From contig JASLFZ010000015.1 of assembly GCA_030150485.1 (NCBI GenBank), forward strand, positions 1 to 15,605: 15,605 nucleotides of DNA, written 5' to 3'. Made by a program: the position numbers and the translations under genes. Source of the stretch: Candidatus Saccharimonadales bacterium. GTDB taxonomy: Bacteria; Patescibacteriota; Saccharimonadia; UBA4664; SCTI01. Under the pieces are notes generated by a model. The model was not told where the DNA came from. It did no database searches and saw only the letters and a program-made list of their open reading frames with translations. Of the stretch, positions 5,020 to 11,837 are shown in pieces. Every line of letters starts with the position of its first letter. Position 1 is the stretch's first letter.

Positions 5020-5679
5020 CTAGAGCGAACCGAGGAGATGCCCGGCGGTCTTAGTGACCGGTGCAACTACTTTGGCAACCGGCTGCACCACTTGCGTGAC
5101 TGGCTGGGTGACGGTTTGGACGGTCTGCGTTACCGGCGCCACCGCCTGGCCAACTCCCGGCAGGAGCTGCGCAGGTTCTGAGGTTGGCGCACCACCCAAA
5201 CCGCCGCCGGTAGCCCCTTTAACCAGAGTAGCGGCCGTGCCAGGGCCACGAACCAGCGCAGACGCCGTCGAAGCAGTGCTACCACTGCCACCTGAGGGGG
5301 TGGATGTCGGAGCACTGGTTGAGGTGGTAGCTGAGGTGGTCGATAGAGTCTGGGTCTTGGCAGAAGCGGCAGGCAGCATTTGGGCCGGCACACAATGGGT
5401 AGCACTAGCCTTGGGATGCATTAAAGCTTCCGCCCGCTGCACGTCATGGCTACCTAAGCCAATGATGCCAGCCGCTAGCAGCACCATAACCGTAGGGGGC
5501 AGTACCCGGCGCATAAACTGGTTCCGCAAGCTAATCGCTCGACGTATGCGCGTAACATCATCGCGTTGTAAGTAATGCTCCAAATCGCTCGGGTTAACCC
5601 GATACGTTGCCCCATTTACAAAGGAGAGCAAAACCACTGCATCACTCTCAATCCTGAAATCTGCTAACGCTTCCTGCAT
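5020..5679 (-). CDS. Membrane-anchored Ser/Thr/Val/Pro-rich protein with heptad repeats
   Basis: The 219-residue protein starts with a soluble charged domain (1-58), then one membrane helix (about 60-76, PPTVMVLLAAGIIGLG), then a long low-complexity region rich in Ser, Thr, Ala and Gly (92-165). The end (181-212) holds heptads of the type APVTQTV, QPVTQVV, QPVAKVV, APVTKTA. By the positive-inside rule (RRAISLRNQFMRR before the helix) the N-terminus is cytoplasmic and the repeat tail is outside. This looks like a cell-surface stalk or envelope-spanning protein, but I do not recognise a family. The ATG at 5679 has no SD; instead TATTAT lies six bases before it, so the mRNA is probably leaderless. 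It is followed by the independent glutaredoxin promoter. Confidence 0.8.
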   Translation of the reverse strand: MQEALADFRIESDAVVLLSFVNGATYRVNPSDLEHYLQRDDVTRIRRAISLRNQFMRRVLPPTVMVLLAAGIIGLGSHDVQRAEALMHPKASATHCVPAQMLPAASAKTQTLSTTSATTSTSAPTSTPSGGSGSTASTASALVRGPGTAATLVKGATGGGLGGAPTSEPAQLLPGVGQAVAPVTQTVQTVTQPVTQVVQPVAKVVAPVTKTAGHLLGSL

Positions 5680-5685
5680 GCATTA

Positions 5686-5691
5686 ATAATA
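5686..5691 (-). promoter_or_regulatory. -10 box of a leaderless promoter for the 5020-5679 gene
   Basis: On the minus strand TATTAT (5691-5686, 5/6) lies exactly six bases before the ATG at 5679, so transcription would start at or next to the start codon. No SD is present and no clear -35 is seen. Confidence 0.5.
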
Positions 5692-5732
5692 CCAAACTAG
5701 CCATAAAAGTTTTACACAGTTTGGTGCTAAAG

Positions 5733-5885
5733 TTAGTTTTTTGGCGCTTTGGAAGCGACGAAACGATCGTAAATAAACACGATCAGCGCTACTAATAGTA
5801 GTAGGTGAATGAATGCTCCCGCGACGTGCACGAGTACACCAATCAGCCACAAAATCAGCAAGATGCCTACAATAGTTAAAATCAT
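5733..5885 (-). CDS. lmo0937-family small membrane protein, 50 aa
   Basis: A 50-residue protein beginning MILTIVGILLILWLIG and containing GAFIHLLLLVALIVFIYDRF. The pattern of two hydrophobic helices joined by a short G-x-FIH turn, and a short basic tail (RFVASKAPKN), matches the lmo0937 family of tiny membrane proteins (which share ILLILWLLG and GGFIHILL stretches). The family is widespread and of unknown role. The ATG at 5885 is preceded by GAGAGGAAAG, a good ribosome-binding site, and TACAAT further upstream may be its -10. It is downstream of the response regulator gene on the same strand, 48 bases apart, and may be co-transcribed. A longer frame overlapping it in another phase is a shadow. 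Confidence 0.85.
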   Translation of the reverse strand: MILTIVGILLILWLIGVLVHVAGAFIHLLLLVALIVFIYDRFVASKAPKN

Positions 5886-5933
5886 CTTTCCTCTCCATTT
5901 ATTGCCTCAATTGTACACCATTTGAGAGACCTT

Positions 5934-6344
5934 TTAAGCGGCGCTGTCGGGCTGCTGGGCGGGCGCAGTGGGTGCGGTAGGCGCGAGGTAGTGCTGGACC
6001 AACTCCACCATCTGGCGTGGCGTCATATCAACCTTAACGTGATAGTCGGTTGCGCCCAGCTCTTTGGCCTCCTCCACCACCCGCGGCGTATCAATATTGC
6101 TGAGCGCAATAATTTTGGTGCCGGGAAAGCGCGTGGCGGCCTTGGTTTCACGCAAAAAATCGAGTCCCGACATCCCCGGCATCAGCATGTCAAGCAGAAT
6201 TACATCGGGACGCTCATTTTCAAACAGTTGCATCGCCACACTACCCTCTGGCGCTTGTAGTACCTCGAACCCAGCCTGATTCAAAGCGAATACATACGCC
6301 GTGCGGATATCGGTATCATCTTCAACGATAAGCACTTTGGCCAT
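5934..6344 (-). CDS. Stand-alone receiver-domain response regulator (CheY-like)
   Basis: A 136-residue protein that is a single receiver domain with no output domain. The acidic pocket is D9/D10 in VLIVEDD, the phospho-acceptor is D52 in ILLDMLMPGMSG, the switch Ser is S82 and the conserved lysine is K104 in YHVKVDMTP. The last 16 residues are an Ala/Pro/Thr tail (APTAPTAPAQ). It would take phosphate from an unlinked histidine kinase and signal by protein contact. I chose ATG 6344, where the receiver fold starts; an upstream in-frame extension is not receiver-like and runs into the cobW gene. No SD is seen, and TATACT lies ten bases before the ATG, so the mRNA is nearly leaderless. It is divergent from the CobW-type gene. 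Confidence 0.92.
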   Translation of the reverse strand: MAKVLIVEDDTDIRTAYVFALNQAGFEVLQAPEGSVAMQLFENERPDVILLDMLMPGMSGLDFLRETKAATRFPGTKIIALSNIDTPRVVEEAKELGATDYHVKVDMTPRQMVELVQHYLAPTAPTAPAQQPDSAA

Positions 6345-6354
6345 AATGGTTTTC

Positions 6355-6360
6355 AGTATA
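6355..6360 (-). promoter_or_regulatory. -10 box of the response regulator gene
   Basis: On the minus strand TATACT (6360-6355) lies ten bases before ATG 6344, with a weak TTGTGG 17 bases upstream as -35. A leader of only about three bases is predicted and no SD is present. Confidence 0.5.
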
Positions 6361-6396
6361 GGCCACCCCGGATGATGCCACAACCAAAAGCCACGG

Positions 6397-6402
6397 TATA
6401 CT
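6397..6402 (+). promoter_or_regulatory. -10 box of a leaderless promoter for the CobW-type gene
   Basis: TATACT at 6397-6402 is followed by six bases (AGGAGT) and the ATG at 6409. AGGAG looks like an SD, but it is one base from the ATG, too close to work, so a start of transcription at the ATG is the better reading. Confidence 0.5.
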
Positions 6403-6408
6403 AGGAGT

Positions 6409-7398
6409 ATGGCAAAGAAAATCCCCATCACCGCCCTGACCGGTTTTCTAGGATCCGGTAAAACCACCTTGCTGAATCATATTCTTGAAGATAACCACGG
6501 CCTTAAAATAGGTGTGGTAGTGAATGACTATGGCGATATCAATATCGATTCTCAGTTAGTGGCCGACCAAACTGACGCCATGCTCGAACTCACCAACGGT
6601 TGCATGTGCTGCAGTCTCGATTCACTTGAGCTCGATGAGGCCATCGGCCAGTTTGCCTATCCGGGCAGCTCAATCGACTACATCGTAATTGAGGCCAGCG
6701 GCCTGGCCGAGCCCGCTGATCTCGCCACCACACTGCGCGAAGCCACCGGCACCCGCACCAAGCTCGATAGTATCGTGGCCGTCCTCGACGCCGCCAACCT
6801 GGAGCACAACGCCGAAACTCACGCCACCGCTCTGCAACAAATTGAGTACAGTGATTTTGCGATTATCAATAAGACCGATCTCGTACCTGCCAAGAAAGTG
6901 GCAGAAATAACTACCTTAATTAAAAGTATTAACGAGCGCGCCCGCATCTTCACCGCGGTAAAGGCACAGATCGACGTGCGCCTCCTATTAGACCAGGATG
7001 TACGGCCGGATGAAGCGATCGCCGCCGACCACGCCAACCATACTCACCTCCACGAAAGCTACACTACTATCAGCTTTAGCTCCGATAAGCCACTGGATCC
7101 GCTGACCTTCCAGAACTTCGTTAACGAGCAGATTCCCGCCAGCGTTTATCGTGCTAAGGGTATCGTCAATCTGGGCAATAAGGGACACCGTCGGAAATAT
7201 CTGTTCCACCTTGTTGGTAAGCGGGCCGAGCTTACCTGGACCGATTGGGGCGAGCAGACGCCGCGTACCGAGCTGGTTTTTATCGGTAAAGGCTTTGATA
7301 AGGCGGCTCTCTCTAAGCTCGTTGCAGACTGTATCGACCCCCACCCCAGCGCTCACGACCCCGAACGACAGGTTGTACTGCCCCGCCGTGAGCGTTAA
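6409..7398 (+). CDS. CobW/COG0523-family GTPase, putative metallochaperone
   Basis: A 329-residue protein with the G3E GTPase plan: Walker A GFLGSGKTT (12-20), NDYGDINID (39-47), the metal-binding CMCC (65-68) in TNGCMCCSL, EASGLAEP (95-102) and the guanine-specificity motif NKTD (154-157). A His-rich linker, DHANHTHLH (207-215), leads into the CobW C-terminal domain (about 220-310). COG0523 proteins insert or deliver metals, often zinc, using GTP. The exact client (zinc enzyme, nitrile hydratase-like or cobalamin enzyme) cannot be told, and no Zur box or cobalamin gene is nearby. The gene is divergent from the response regulator with 64 bases between starts. The ATG at 6409 is six bases after a TATACT box. 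Confidence 0.93.
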   Translation: MAKKIPITALTGFLGSGKTTLLNHILEDNHGLKIGVVVNDYGDINIDSQLVADQTDAMLELTNGCMCCSLDSLELDEAIGQFAYPGSSIDYIVIEASGLAEPADLATTLREATGTRTKLDSIVAVLDAANLEHNAETHATALQQIEYSDFAIINKTDLVPAKKVAEITTLIKSINERARIFTAVKAQIDVRLLLDQDVRPDEAIAADHANHTHLHESYTTISFSSDKPLDPLTFQNFVNEQIPASVYRAKGIVNLGNKGHRRKYLFHLVGKRAELTWTDWGEQTPRTELVFIGKGFDKAALSKLVADCIDPHPSAHDPERQVVLPRRER

Positions 7399-7456
7399 TT
7401 TGGTCATTCTTCCAACTTACCGATCGGCTTAGTTTGTAATTTAGACCTAAGTTATA

Positions 7457-7486
7457 TTGCAATGAGCTATTTTTATACCCTATGCT
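7457..7486 (+). promoter_or_regulatory. Probable promoter of the 7511 gene
   Basis: TTGCAA (7457-7462) and TATGCT (7481-7486) are separated by 18 bases, each a 4/6 match to consensus. AAGGAG (7500-7505) follows as ribosome-binding site, five bases before ATG 7511. Confidence 0.45.
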
Positions 7487-7510
7487 GGTAGGTATCACTA
7501 AGGAGCTCAT

Positions 7511-7840
7511 ATGGGAGTTATTCGCAAGCTTGATGTTGCGGCCACATCGGTTTTAGTCGCCGGCGCTGCCTACGTCGCTATTTCTGGGCTGCTCGATAGC
7601 GACGACGATAAGCCCTCCATTCCTCAAATTCCTACGCCAGGGTATGCCTTATTTGGAGTAGCTGCGCTCTATGGTGCTGCCCGCCTGCTTGGCCCCAAGA
7701 CTAAGCGCGACCAGCGCTTGAACCAAATTGGCGAGTGGTATGACCAAGCCGATAGCTACTACCGGCGCGCCAAAGTCTATCGCAAAGCCGCCGAAAAAAT
7801 CATTCAGCAGCTGAACAAACGACGCGGCGCTGGTAAATAG
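7511..7840 (+). CDS. Small membrane protein, hypothetical, 109 aa
   Basis: I do not recognise this family. Two hydrophobic segments (about 9-27, ATSVLVAGAAYVAISGL, and 44-61, YALFGVAALYGAARLLG) flank a short acidic, proline-containing loop (SDDDKPSIPQIPTP). The C-terminal 45 residues form a charged, probably helical tail with many Tyr, Arg and Lys (WYDQADSYYRRAKVYRKA). A hairpin membrane topology with loop outside and tail in the cytoplasm fits the charge pattern. The start is well supported: AAGGAG is five bases before the ATG, and a promoter lies upstream. The next gene, an LPQTG surface protein, follows after 58 bases on the same strand and may share the transcript. Confidence 0.75.
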   Translation: MGVIRKLDVAATSVLVAGAAYVAISGLLDSDDDKPSIPQIPTPGYALFGVAALYGAARLLGPKTKRDQRLNQIGEWYDQADSYYRRAKVYRKAAEKIIQQLNKRRGAGK

Positions 7841-7898
7841 CCTCTTTACAAGCCGCCCCAGAGTTCGTAGCATGTCTACAAAACGGGGTTAAAACAGT

Positions 7899-8684
7899 AT
7901 GCAACAGGCACATAGCAAGCTTGGGCGGCTTATCATTACTATTGGTCTCTGCGTGGGGAGCGGTTTGCCGCTTTCGGCTGCAGCCGCCACATCGAGTAGC
8001 ACGAACAATATGATGTGCGGCGGCGCTAGCACGCCGAGCCAGTTCGCACACAAGCTCGATCATGGCGATAGCTGCGGGCACAGCGGCACGGAGCTACGTC
8101 AGCTTTATACGCAGGTTAACGCGAACGTCACCGCGGCCAATATTATGAATGGCAATACTGTGTACGGGAGCGTCACCAAAAGTGGTGAGGTAATCGTAGA
8201 CGGCAAGGTCGTCGCAACCGAGGCTATCAGTTATGGCCGCACCAACCTGGCTGGCTCGCACGCAGTCGGATCTTCCAGCGATCCACTCTATGGGCGTTCG
8301 CCCTCAGTTTCTTTTCTCAGTAGCTCTTTGCCGGCCATGGTTCACGTGGTGAATGGCCAGTTCCGCTATGCCATCGTTGAATCGTGTGGCAACCTAGTAA
8401 CCGCTACGGCCAAGCTAGTCCCCGCCAAAGCGGTAACCAAGGTGATCGCTCCCGCCACCACCATTAACGTCACTCAAGTTCAGTTTCAAGCCCAAAGCCA
8501 AGCCGCACCACCCGCCCAAGTGGTCGCCACGCCAGTCGCTAAGCCAGCCGCGACGCCGGCGCTGCCGCAAACCGGCGCCACCGCCACCGGCCTCTTCGGC
8601 ATGAGCCTCCTCTGTACCGCCGCTTGGTACTGGCGTCGCAGTCAGCGCGGAGTGCGTTTAGCACTGCGTCTTCCTAGTCTGTAA
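7899..8684 (+). CDS. LPQTG-anchored surface protein
   Basis: A 261-residue exported protein. Residues 1-30 form a signal peptide (basic start, hydrophobic LIITIGLCVGSGLPL, then SAAAA). The mature domain (about 35-170) holds cysteines C40, C59 and C163 and ends with the block VVNGQFRYAIVESCGNLV. A Pro/Ala/Gln-rich spacer (180-220) leads to LPQTG (222-226), a hydrophobic helix (GLFGMSLLCTAAWYW) and RR: a complete sortase sorting signal. A sortase would cleave between T and G and link the protein to the wall. No sortase gene is in this window. An unusual basic tail of about 14 residues follows the RR. It converges with the muralytic protein gene, three bases between stops. The role is unknown; a surface adhesin or envelope protein is plausible. 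Confidence 0.85.
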   Translation: MQQAHSKLGRLIITIGLCVGSGLPLSAAAATSSSTNNMMCGGASTPSQFAHKLDHGDSCGHSGTELRQLYTQVNANVTAANIMNGNTVYGSVTKSGEVIVDGKVVATEAISYGRTNLAGSHAVGSSSDPLYGRSPSVSFLSSSLPAMVHVVNGQFRYAIVESCGNLVTATAKLVPAKAVTKVIAPATTINVTQVQFQAQSQAAPPAQVVATPVAKPAATPALPQTGATATGLFGMSLLCTAAWYWRRSQRGVRLALRLPSL

Positions 8685-8687
8685 CAA

Positions 8688-9248
8688 TTAATACCAGCCG
8701 AAATTCAGCTCATGGGCCCAAGCTCGACTGGGAGTGCCGTAGCGGCTCGAGATATAGGAAAGCCCCCAGCTAATCTGGCCGGCCGGGCTCATATCGCTGA
8801 TTTTGGAGCACGGCAGAGCTTGCGGAATTCCACAAGCGCCGCTGTGCGCATTGCGAGCCGCCGGGTTCCACTGCGATTCACGCGTCCACAGCTGCTGCAG
8901 CGCGCCCCACTGGGCCTCTCCGAAACGAGCGTCGTTCATAATGTGGCCGAGGGTTATGGCGTCACTCCCGGTGGCCTGGGCTGCCACGGCGCTCCCGTCC
9001 CCGCCGGGCAGGAGGGTAATGCCCGCACCCGCCGACTTACGCGATACGGTGGCAACCTGAGCTGCCGGCAGTGCCATCGTCAGGCCGCGCGGATTGAGCT
9101 GCTGCGCCGTCGCGAGCTGCCGGCTCGCCGAGGAAAACAATCCGCTCGCCAGCATGACAGCACAAGTCGCCACCAGCAAACGCCGGTAAGCTACAGGGTG
9201 ATGAAAGCTAAATTGAGCCAGATTCATAATAATCTGGCACGGTACCAT
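8688..9248 (-). CDS. Secreted SLT/APF-like muralytic protein
   Basis: The 186-residue protein has an N-terminal signal or anchor (about 22-40, RRLLVATCAVMLASGLF), a linker, and a lysozyme-fold C-terminal domain (about 108-186). That domain shows LWTRESQWNPAARN with probable catalytic E124, then GACGIPQALPCSK, QISWGLSYISSRYGTP and WAHELNFGWY, the layout of the aggregation-promoting-factor/SLT-type transglycosylases of actinobacteria and Patescibacteria. It probably cuts peptidoglycan glycan strands, its own or a host's. C139 and C147 could form a disulfide, which fits an extracellular location. Start choice is uncertain: ATG 9248 gives seven extra residues before a second ATG at 9227, which sits in the loop of an 8-bp inverted repeat; neither has a clear SD. 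Confidence 0.88.
   Translation of the reverse strand: MVPCQIIMNLAQFSFHHPVAYRRLLVATCAVMLASGLFSSASRQLATAQQLNPRGLTMALPAAQVATVSRKSAGAGITLLPGGDGSAVAAQATGSDAITLGHIMNDARFGEAQWGALQQLWTRESQWNPAARNAHSGACGIPQALPCSKISDMSPAGQISWGLSYISSRYGTPSRAWAHELNFGWY
9217..9238. repeat. 8-bp inverted repeat around an alternative start codon
   Basis: GCCAGATT (9217-9224), loop CATAAT, AATCTGGC (9231-9238). The loop carries the minus-strand ATG at 9227-9225 that could start the muralytic gene. It may be an mRNA hairpin presenting the start codon, or an operator. Confidence 0.5.
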
Positions 9249-9294
9249 AACTAGGGGGACATAACAAGCACGAGAACAATACCCTTACCTGGTT

Positions 9295-9303
9295 TGATAT
9301 AAT
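9295..9303 (+). promoter_or_regulatory. Extended -10 promoter of the 9331 gene
   Basis: TGA-TATAAT (9295-9303) is a perfect extended -10. It is followed by AAGGAG and ATG 9331. No -35 is needed or seen. The muralytic gene starts in the opposite direction 47 bases away. Confidence 0.65.
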
Positions 9304-9330
9304 GTGACCGACCTAATAAGGAGCCGCCGG

Positions 9331-9702
9331 ATGCCCTCACCCTCCACCTCTCAGCGCTTTACCGATTTTGCCCACCAGTTTATGGCGACTCACGACAGCA
9401 TCGCCGTTGATGGCGACTACTACGGCTTAGCTGGCACGACCGTCTACCACACCGCCACTCAACCGCTTGCGGGCAAGGGTCGAATTGAGGTTAACCTGGT
9501 TTCACCTGAAGCGGCCAGCCAGTTTGAGTGGACTATTGAGATCACCATTAACGATAAGCTGAGCGGCCAGTTCGTTCACCTCATTGTGCGACGCGAGGAT
9601 GATGCCGTGGAGACCTACGGTAAAACGGTACTCCCTATCGATACCACCCGCGCCGACGCCATTTTTACGATCCTAGGCGAGCTTCAGTCGCCGACCGACT
9701 GA
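9331..9702 (+). CDS. Hypothetical protein, 123 aa
   Basis: I do not recognise this family. The protein is soluble, has no signal peptide, and reads as an alpha/beta fold: an N-terminal helix (QRFTDFAHQFMATH) then alternating strands (GKGRIEVNLVSP, FEWTIEITINDK, QFVHLIVRRED) and a last helix (RADAIFTILGELQ). The start is ATG 9331, supported by AAGGAG seven bases upstream and a perfect extended -10; a GTG at 9304 overlaps that promoter and is unlikely. The 3' end overlaps the convergent PAP2 gene by 19 bases. Its neighbours give no clear hint of function. Confidence 0.75.
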   Translation: MPSPSTSQRFTDFAHQFMATHDSIAVDGDYYGLAGTTVYHTATQPLAGKGRIEVNLVSPEAASQFEWTIEITINDKLSGQFVHLIVRREDDAVETYGKTVLPIDTTRADAIFTILGELQSPTD

Positions 9703-10685
9703 GCCACCACTGCCGCCGAGGCAGGTCTACTGCGACTCCCCGAGGAGTGAACGCGAGCGGCGCGGCGGTCAAACAACCAGTTCGTTACGCCGTATACCAC
9801 CACCGCATACATAATTCCGAGCAGCGTATCGAAAACGTAGTGCTCACCCAGGTAAATAATCCCGATCCACATCGAAACCGGATACCACAGGAAGGCCAGC
9901 GCCGCCCGACCGCCAAACGCCCGCCGCACAAACAGCAGCGTAAGCATAGGATAGGCAGCATGCAGCGAGGGCACCGCTGCCACCTCGTTAGCCCCCACCT
10001 TCTGTAGAATCGACGGAAAGTCCTGCACCCCCACCGCATACCAGACTTGGTTGGCGATCTGATGTATCGGCGGAATCAGCCCGCGCATCGAGGCCATCCA
10101 GGGCGGTGCCGCTGGAAAGGCTATGTAGGTGATAAATCCGGCATAAGAAAGCAGCAAGAAACCGACCACGAACCGCCGATAATCCCCGGGTACCCGCTTC
10201 CACAGCACAATGGCCAGCAACATCGGTATCAAAAAGTGGCAGTTATACAACACGTAAAAATAGTAGTCGTACCAGGATAAGTGCCCATGGTAAAAATGCT
10301 GCTGCAGCCACACCCCCGGTACCGTGCCGTGGGTTAGCCAGCGATCAAAACTGATCATGGTCGTGTAATGCACGTGAGGTGCTAGAAAGGGCGCCAAAGG
10401 CCGCAGCGCCCCATACGCCAGTACCAGCGCCACAAAGGGGCCAATCAAAAACAGTATCATCGGGCCGAGCCCCAAAGCATACTCCCGAGCCTGCCCAAAC
10501 AGTGCAAATAGCAAAAATAGCGCCACAAAGAGAAAATCGGGCGTCCAGGCTCCGCCCCAAAAAACCAACATACCCAGCACCGCCAGCGTTCCCACAACGC
10601 GCACCACAACCAGAATCGGGCGCGTTGCCCAGGCCTGGCGCAGGCGCCGCCACAGCGCCCCTGCGCTCACCTTATGACTGCCCAA
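9684..10685 (-). CDS. PAP2_3 (Aur1/inositolphosphotransferase-like) membrane phosphatase
   Basis: A multi-pass membrane protein of about 333 residues with six or more hydrophobic helices. The PAP2 motifs are present: FPAAPPW (190-196), AVPSLHAAYP (237-246, H242) and GEHYVFDTLLG (280-290, nucleophile H282 and D286). The order and the FPxAPPW block match the PAP2_3 branch that includes Aur1-type inositol phosphorylceramide synthases and actinobacterial homologues, so it may dephosphorylate or transfer a lipid phosphate in the membrane. The exact lipid cannot be read from sequence. The C-terminal tail (306-333) is Ser/Arg/Ala-rich. The start is uncertain: TTG 10685 overlaps the transporter gene by 14 bases; GTG 10670 just after its stop is an alternative. 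It is probably co-transcribed with the VIT1-like gene. Confidence 0.85.
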   Translation of the reverse strand: MGSHKVSAGALWRRLRQAWATRPILVVVRVVGTLAVLGMLVFWGGAWTPDFLFVALFLLFALFGQAREYALGLGPMILFLIGPFVALVLAYGALRPLAPFLAPHVHYTTMISFDRWLTHGTVPGVWLQQHFYHGHLSWYDYYFYVLYNCHFLIPMLLAIVLWKRVPGDYRRFVVGFLLLSYAGFITYIAFPAAPPWMASMRGLIPPIHQIANQVWYAVGVQDFPSILQKVGANEVAAVPSLHAAYPMLTLLFVRRAFGGRAALAFLWYPVSMWIGIIYLGEHYVFDTLLGIMYAVVVYGVTNWLFDRRAARVHSSGSRSRPASAAVVAQSVGD

Positions 10686-11154
10686 TCAAAATCCCCGCTG
10701 CGAAGACCAAAGCTCCGCCCACGATCACTTGCACGCATGATAGCCAAAAGTTCATATCAAAGTAACGATAACGGATGGTCGCAATTATGACCAGCTCCAC
10801 CGCCACTACAAGGTAGGCTGCTATCAAGGCGGAATGGATTGAAGGCAACAAAAAAGGCAGCGTATGGAAGATCCCGCCCATGAACGTCATCAGGCCAATA
10901 ATCAGTCCGCGCCGCCACGGTGATCCACGGCCGGTCAGCGTGCCGTCATCACTCAGCGCTTCCGCAAAGGCCATGCTAATACCCGCTCCAGTCGCCGCTG
11001 ACAGTCCGATCACAAAGGTGACGTGGGTGCTATGTGTCGCAAACGCCGCCGCAAAAATCGGCGCTAACGTCGAGACAGAGCCATCCATAAGGCCAGCCAA
11101 ACCCGGCTGGACGGTCTGCAAAACAAAATGATCGGTGTGCTGCTTTCGCGCCAT
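10672..11154 (-). CDS. VIT1/CCC1-family metal transporter
   Basis: A 160-residue membrane protein of the vacuolar iron transporter family. The hallmark segments are QPGLAGLMDGSVSTLAP (16-32, D24 in the first helix), GLSAATGAGISMAFAEALSD (50-69, E65), GRGSPWRRGLIIGLMTFMGG (75-94) and a final GGALVFAAGILIG helix. About five helices are visible. Members move Fe2+ or Mn2+ across membranes, usually out of the cytoplasm; bacterial versions protect against metal overload. It lacks the ferritin-like domain found in some bacterial members. The ATG at 11154 has no SD, and an extended -10 (TGC-TAGGAT) ends eight bases before it, so the mRNA is nearly leaderless. It overlaps the downstream PAP2 gene. Confidence 0.88.
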   Translation of the reverse strand: MARKQHTDHFVLQTVQPGLAGLMDGSVSTLAPIFAAAFATHSTHVTFVIGLSAATGAGISMAFAEALSDDGTLTGRGSPWRRGLIIGLMTFMGGIFHTLPFLLPSIHSALIAAYLVVAVELVIIATIRYRYFDMNFWLSCVQVIVGGALVFAAGILIGQS

Positions 11155-11162
11155 ATAGCTCT

Positions 11163-11171
11163 ATCCTAGCA
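11163..11171 (-). promoter_or_regulatory. Extended -10 of the VIT1-like gene
   Basis: On the minus strand TGC-TAGGAT (11171-11163), eight bases before ATG 11154, without an SD between. A leader of one or two bases is predicted. Confidence 0.4.
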
Positions 11172-11318
11172 CGCTCATACTGCCCCTCGTATTGATCGTT
11201 GATAAGGCCTGGTCGATCATCCGTAAAAATGCGAACGCCCCGCCGACCGTAAGAGCCGACAAGGTGTCCGCTTCTCGCAGTCAGCGAGGCTATTGGGGTT
11301 TACAAAGCTTAGTACGCG

Positions 11319-11837
11319 TTAATGCTTATGGAGGTACCATGGCAGCTGCCACTGCCATTCTTTATGCTGTTCAGCCTCCTGAGGCAGTTCCCATTTCTCA
11401 AGACCAAGGCTAGTACCCAGCAGGACCGCCACCCGACCATAGTTGATGATGTTGCCGTCCTGGTCAACGTAAGCCTTAGGGAACATAACCATGCGCCGAT
11501 CCGACGGTTCAGCCGACTCGTAGAGTTCCGTAGGGTGCACACTGTGGGCTAGTGGATGGCTCAGTTTTATGTGCTCAGCGCCAAAATGAATCACTACTTG
11601 ATCGTGGCCGCTGGTATAGCCATGGGCATAGGTCCGAAGCATCCACTTCGGAAAAGCCGCCGACGCACAATCAAGAACGTATGGTCGTAGCGGCGAGGTT
11701 CGCTCCTCAAACCGCATCCCAATGCCCTTGACCGGGAACTGGCACATCCGAGCTCTTTCTTGAGCTCTTTTTTCAAACGTACGTTGGGCACGCTCATACT
11801 GCTGATCCAAAGCTAGAGCAACCAACAGCGCAGTCAC
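11319..11837 (-). CDS. Hypothetical protein, 172 aa, probably 3' part of a frameshifted gene
   Basis: I do not recognise this family. From a GTG at 11837 the frame reads VTALLVALALDQQYERAQ, a truncated membrane helix followed by a charged helix (RTFEKRAQERARM), then a soluble domain (about 35-160) with many aromatic and His residues and ending YLHKH. The GTG overlaps the previous stop (GTGA), and the only SD-like bases (GGAG) touch it, too close for initiation. In the same phase upstream of the GTG the frame reads NCFFCFG, which would complete the membrane helix. One extra T in the T6 run at 11853-11848 would join it to the 53-residue frame upstream and give one protein of about 225 residues with an N-terminal two-helix hairpin. 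No such reading is possible without a frameshift. Confidence 0.65.
   Translation of the reverse strand: MTALLVALALDQQYERAQRTFEKRAQERARMCQFPVKGIGMRFEERTSPLRPYVLDCASAAFPKWMLRTYAHGYTSGHDQVVIHFGAEHIKLSHPLAHSVHPTELYESAEPSDRRMVMFPKAYVDQDGNIINYGRVAVLLGTSLGLEKWELPQEAEQHKEWQWQLPWYLHKH

Noticed and set aside
5683..5898. A 71-codon minus-strand frame
   Set aside because: It overlaps the 50-aa lmo0937-family gene in another phase; its ATG is part of that gene's ribosome-binding site and the translation lacks the family's hydrophobic helices.
6345..6467. Upstream extension of the response regulator by 41 residues
   Set aside because: It overlaps the divergent CobW-type gene and is not part of the receiver fold, which starts at MAKVLIVEDD.
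11192..11413. A 73-codon plus-strand frame, including an inner ATG at 11339 preceded by GGAGG
   Set aside because: It covers the 3' end of the 172-aa frame on the other strand, starts with TTG without an SD, and has no recognisable domain. The GGAGG-ATG is probably chance. The 11155-11318 spacer otherwise shows only a weak 5-bp hairpin.
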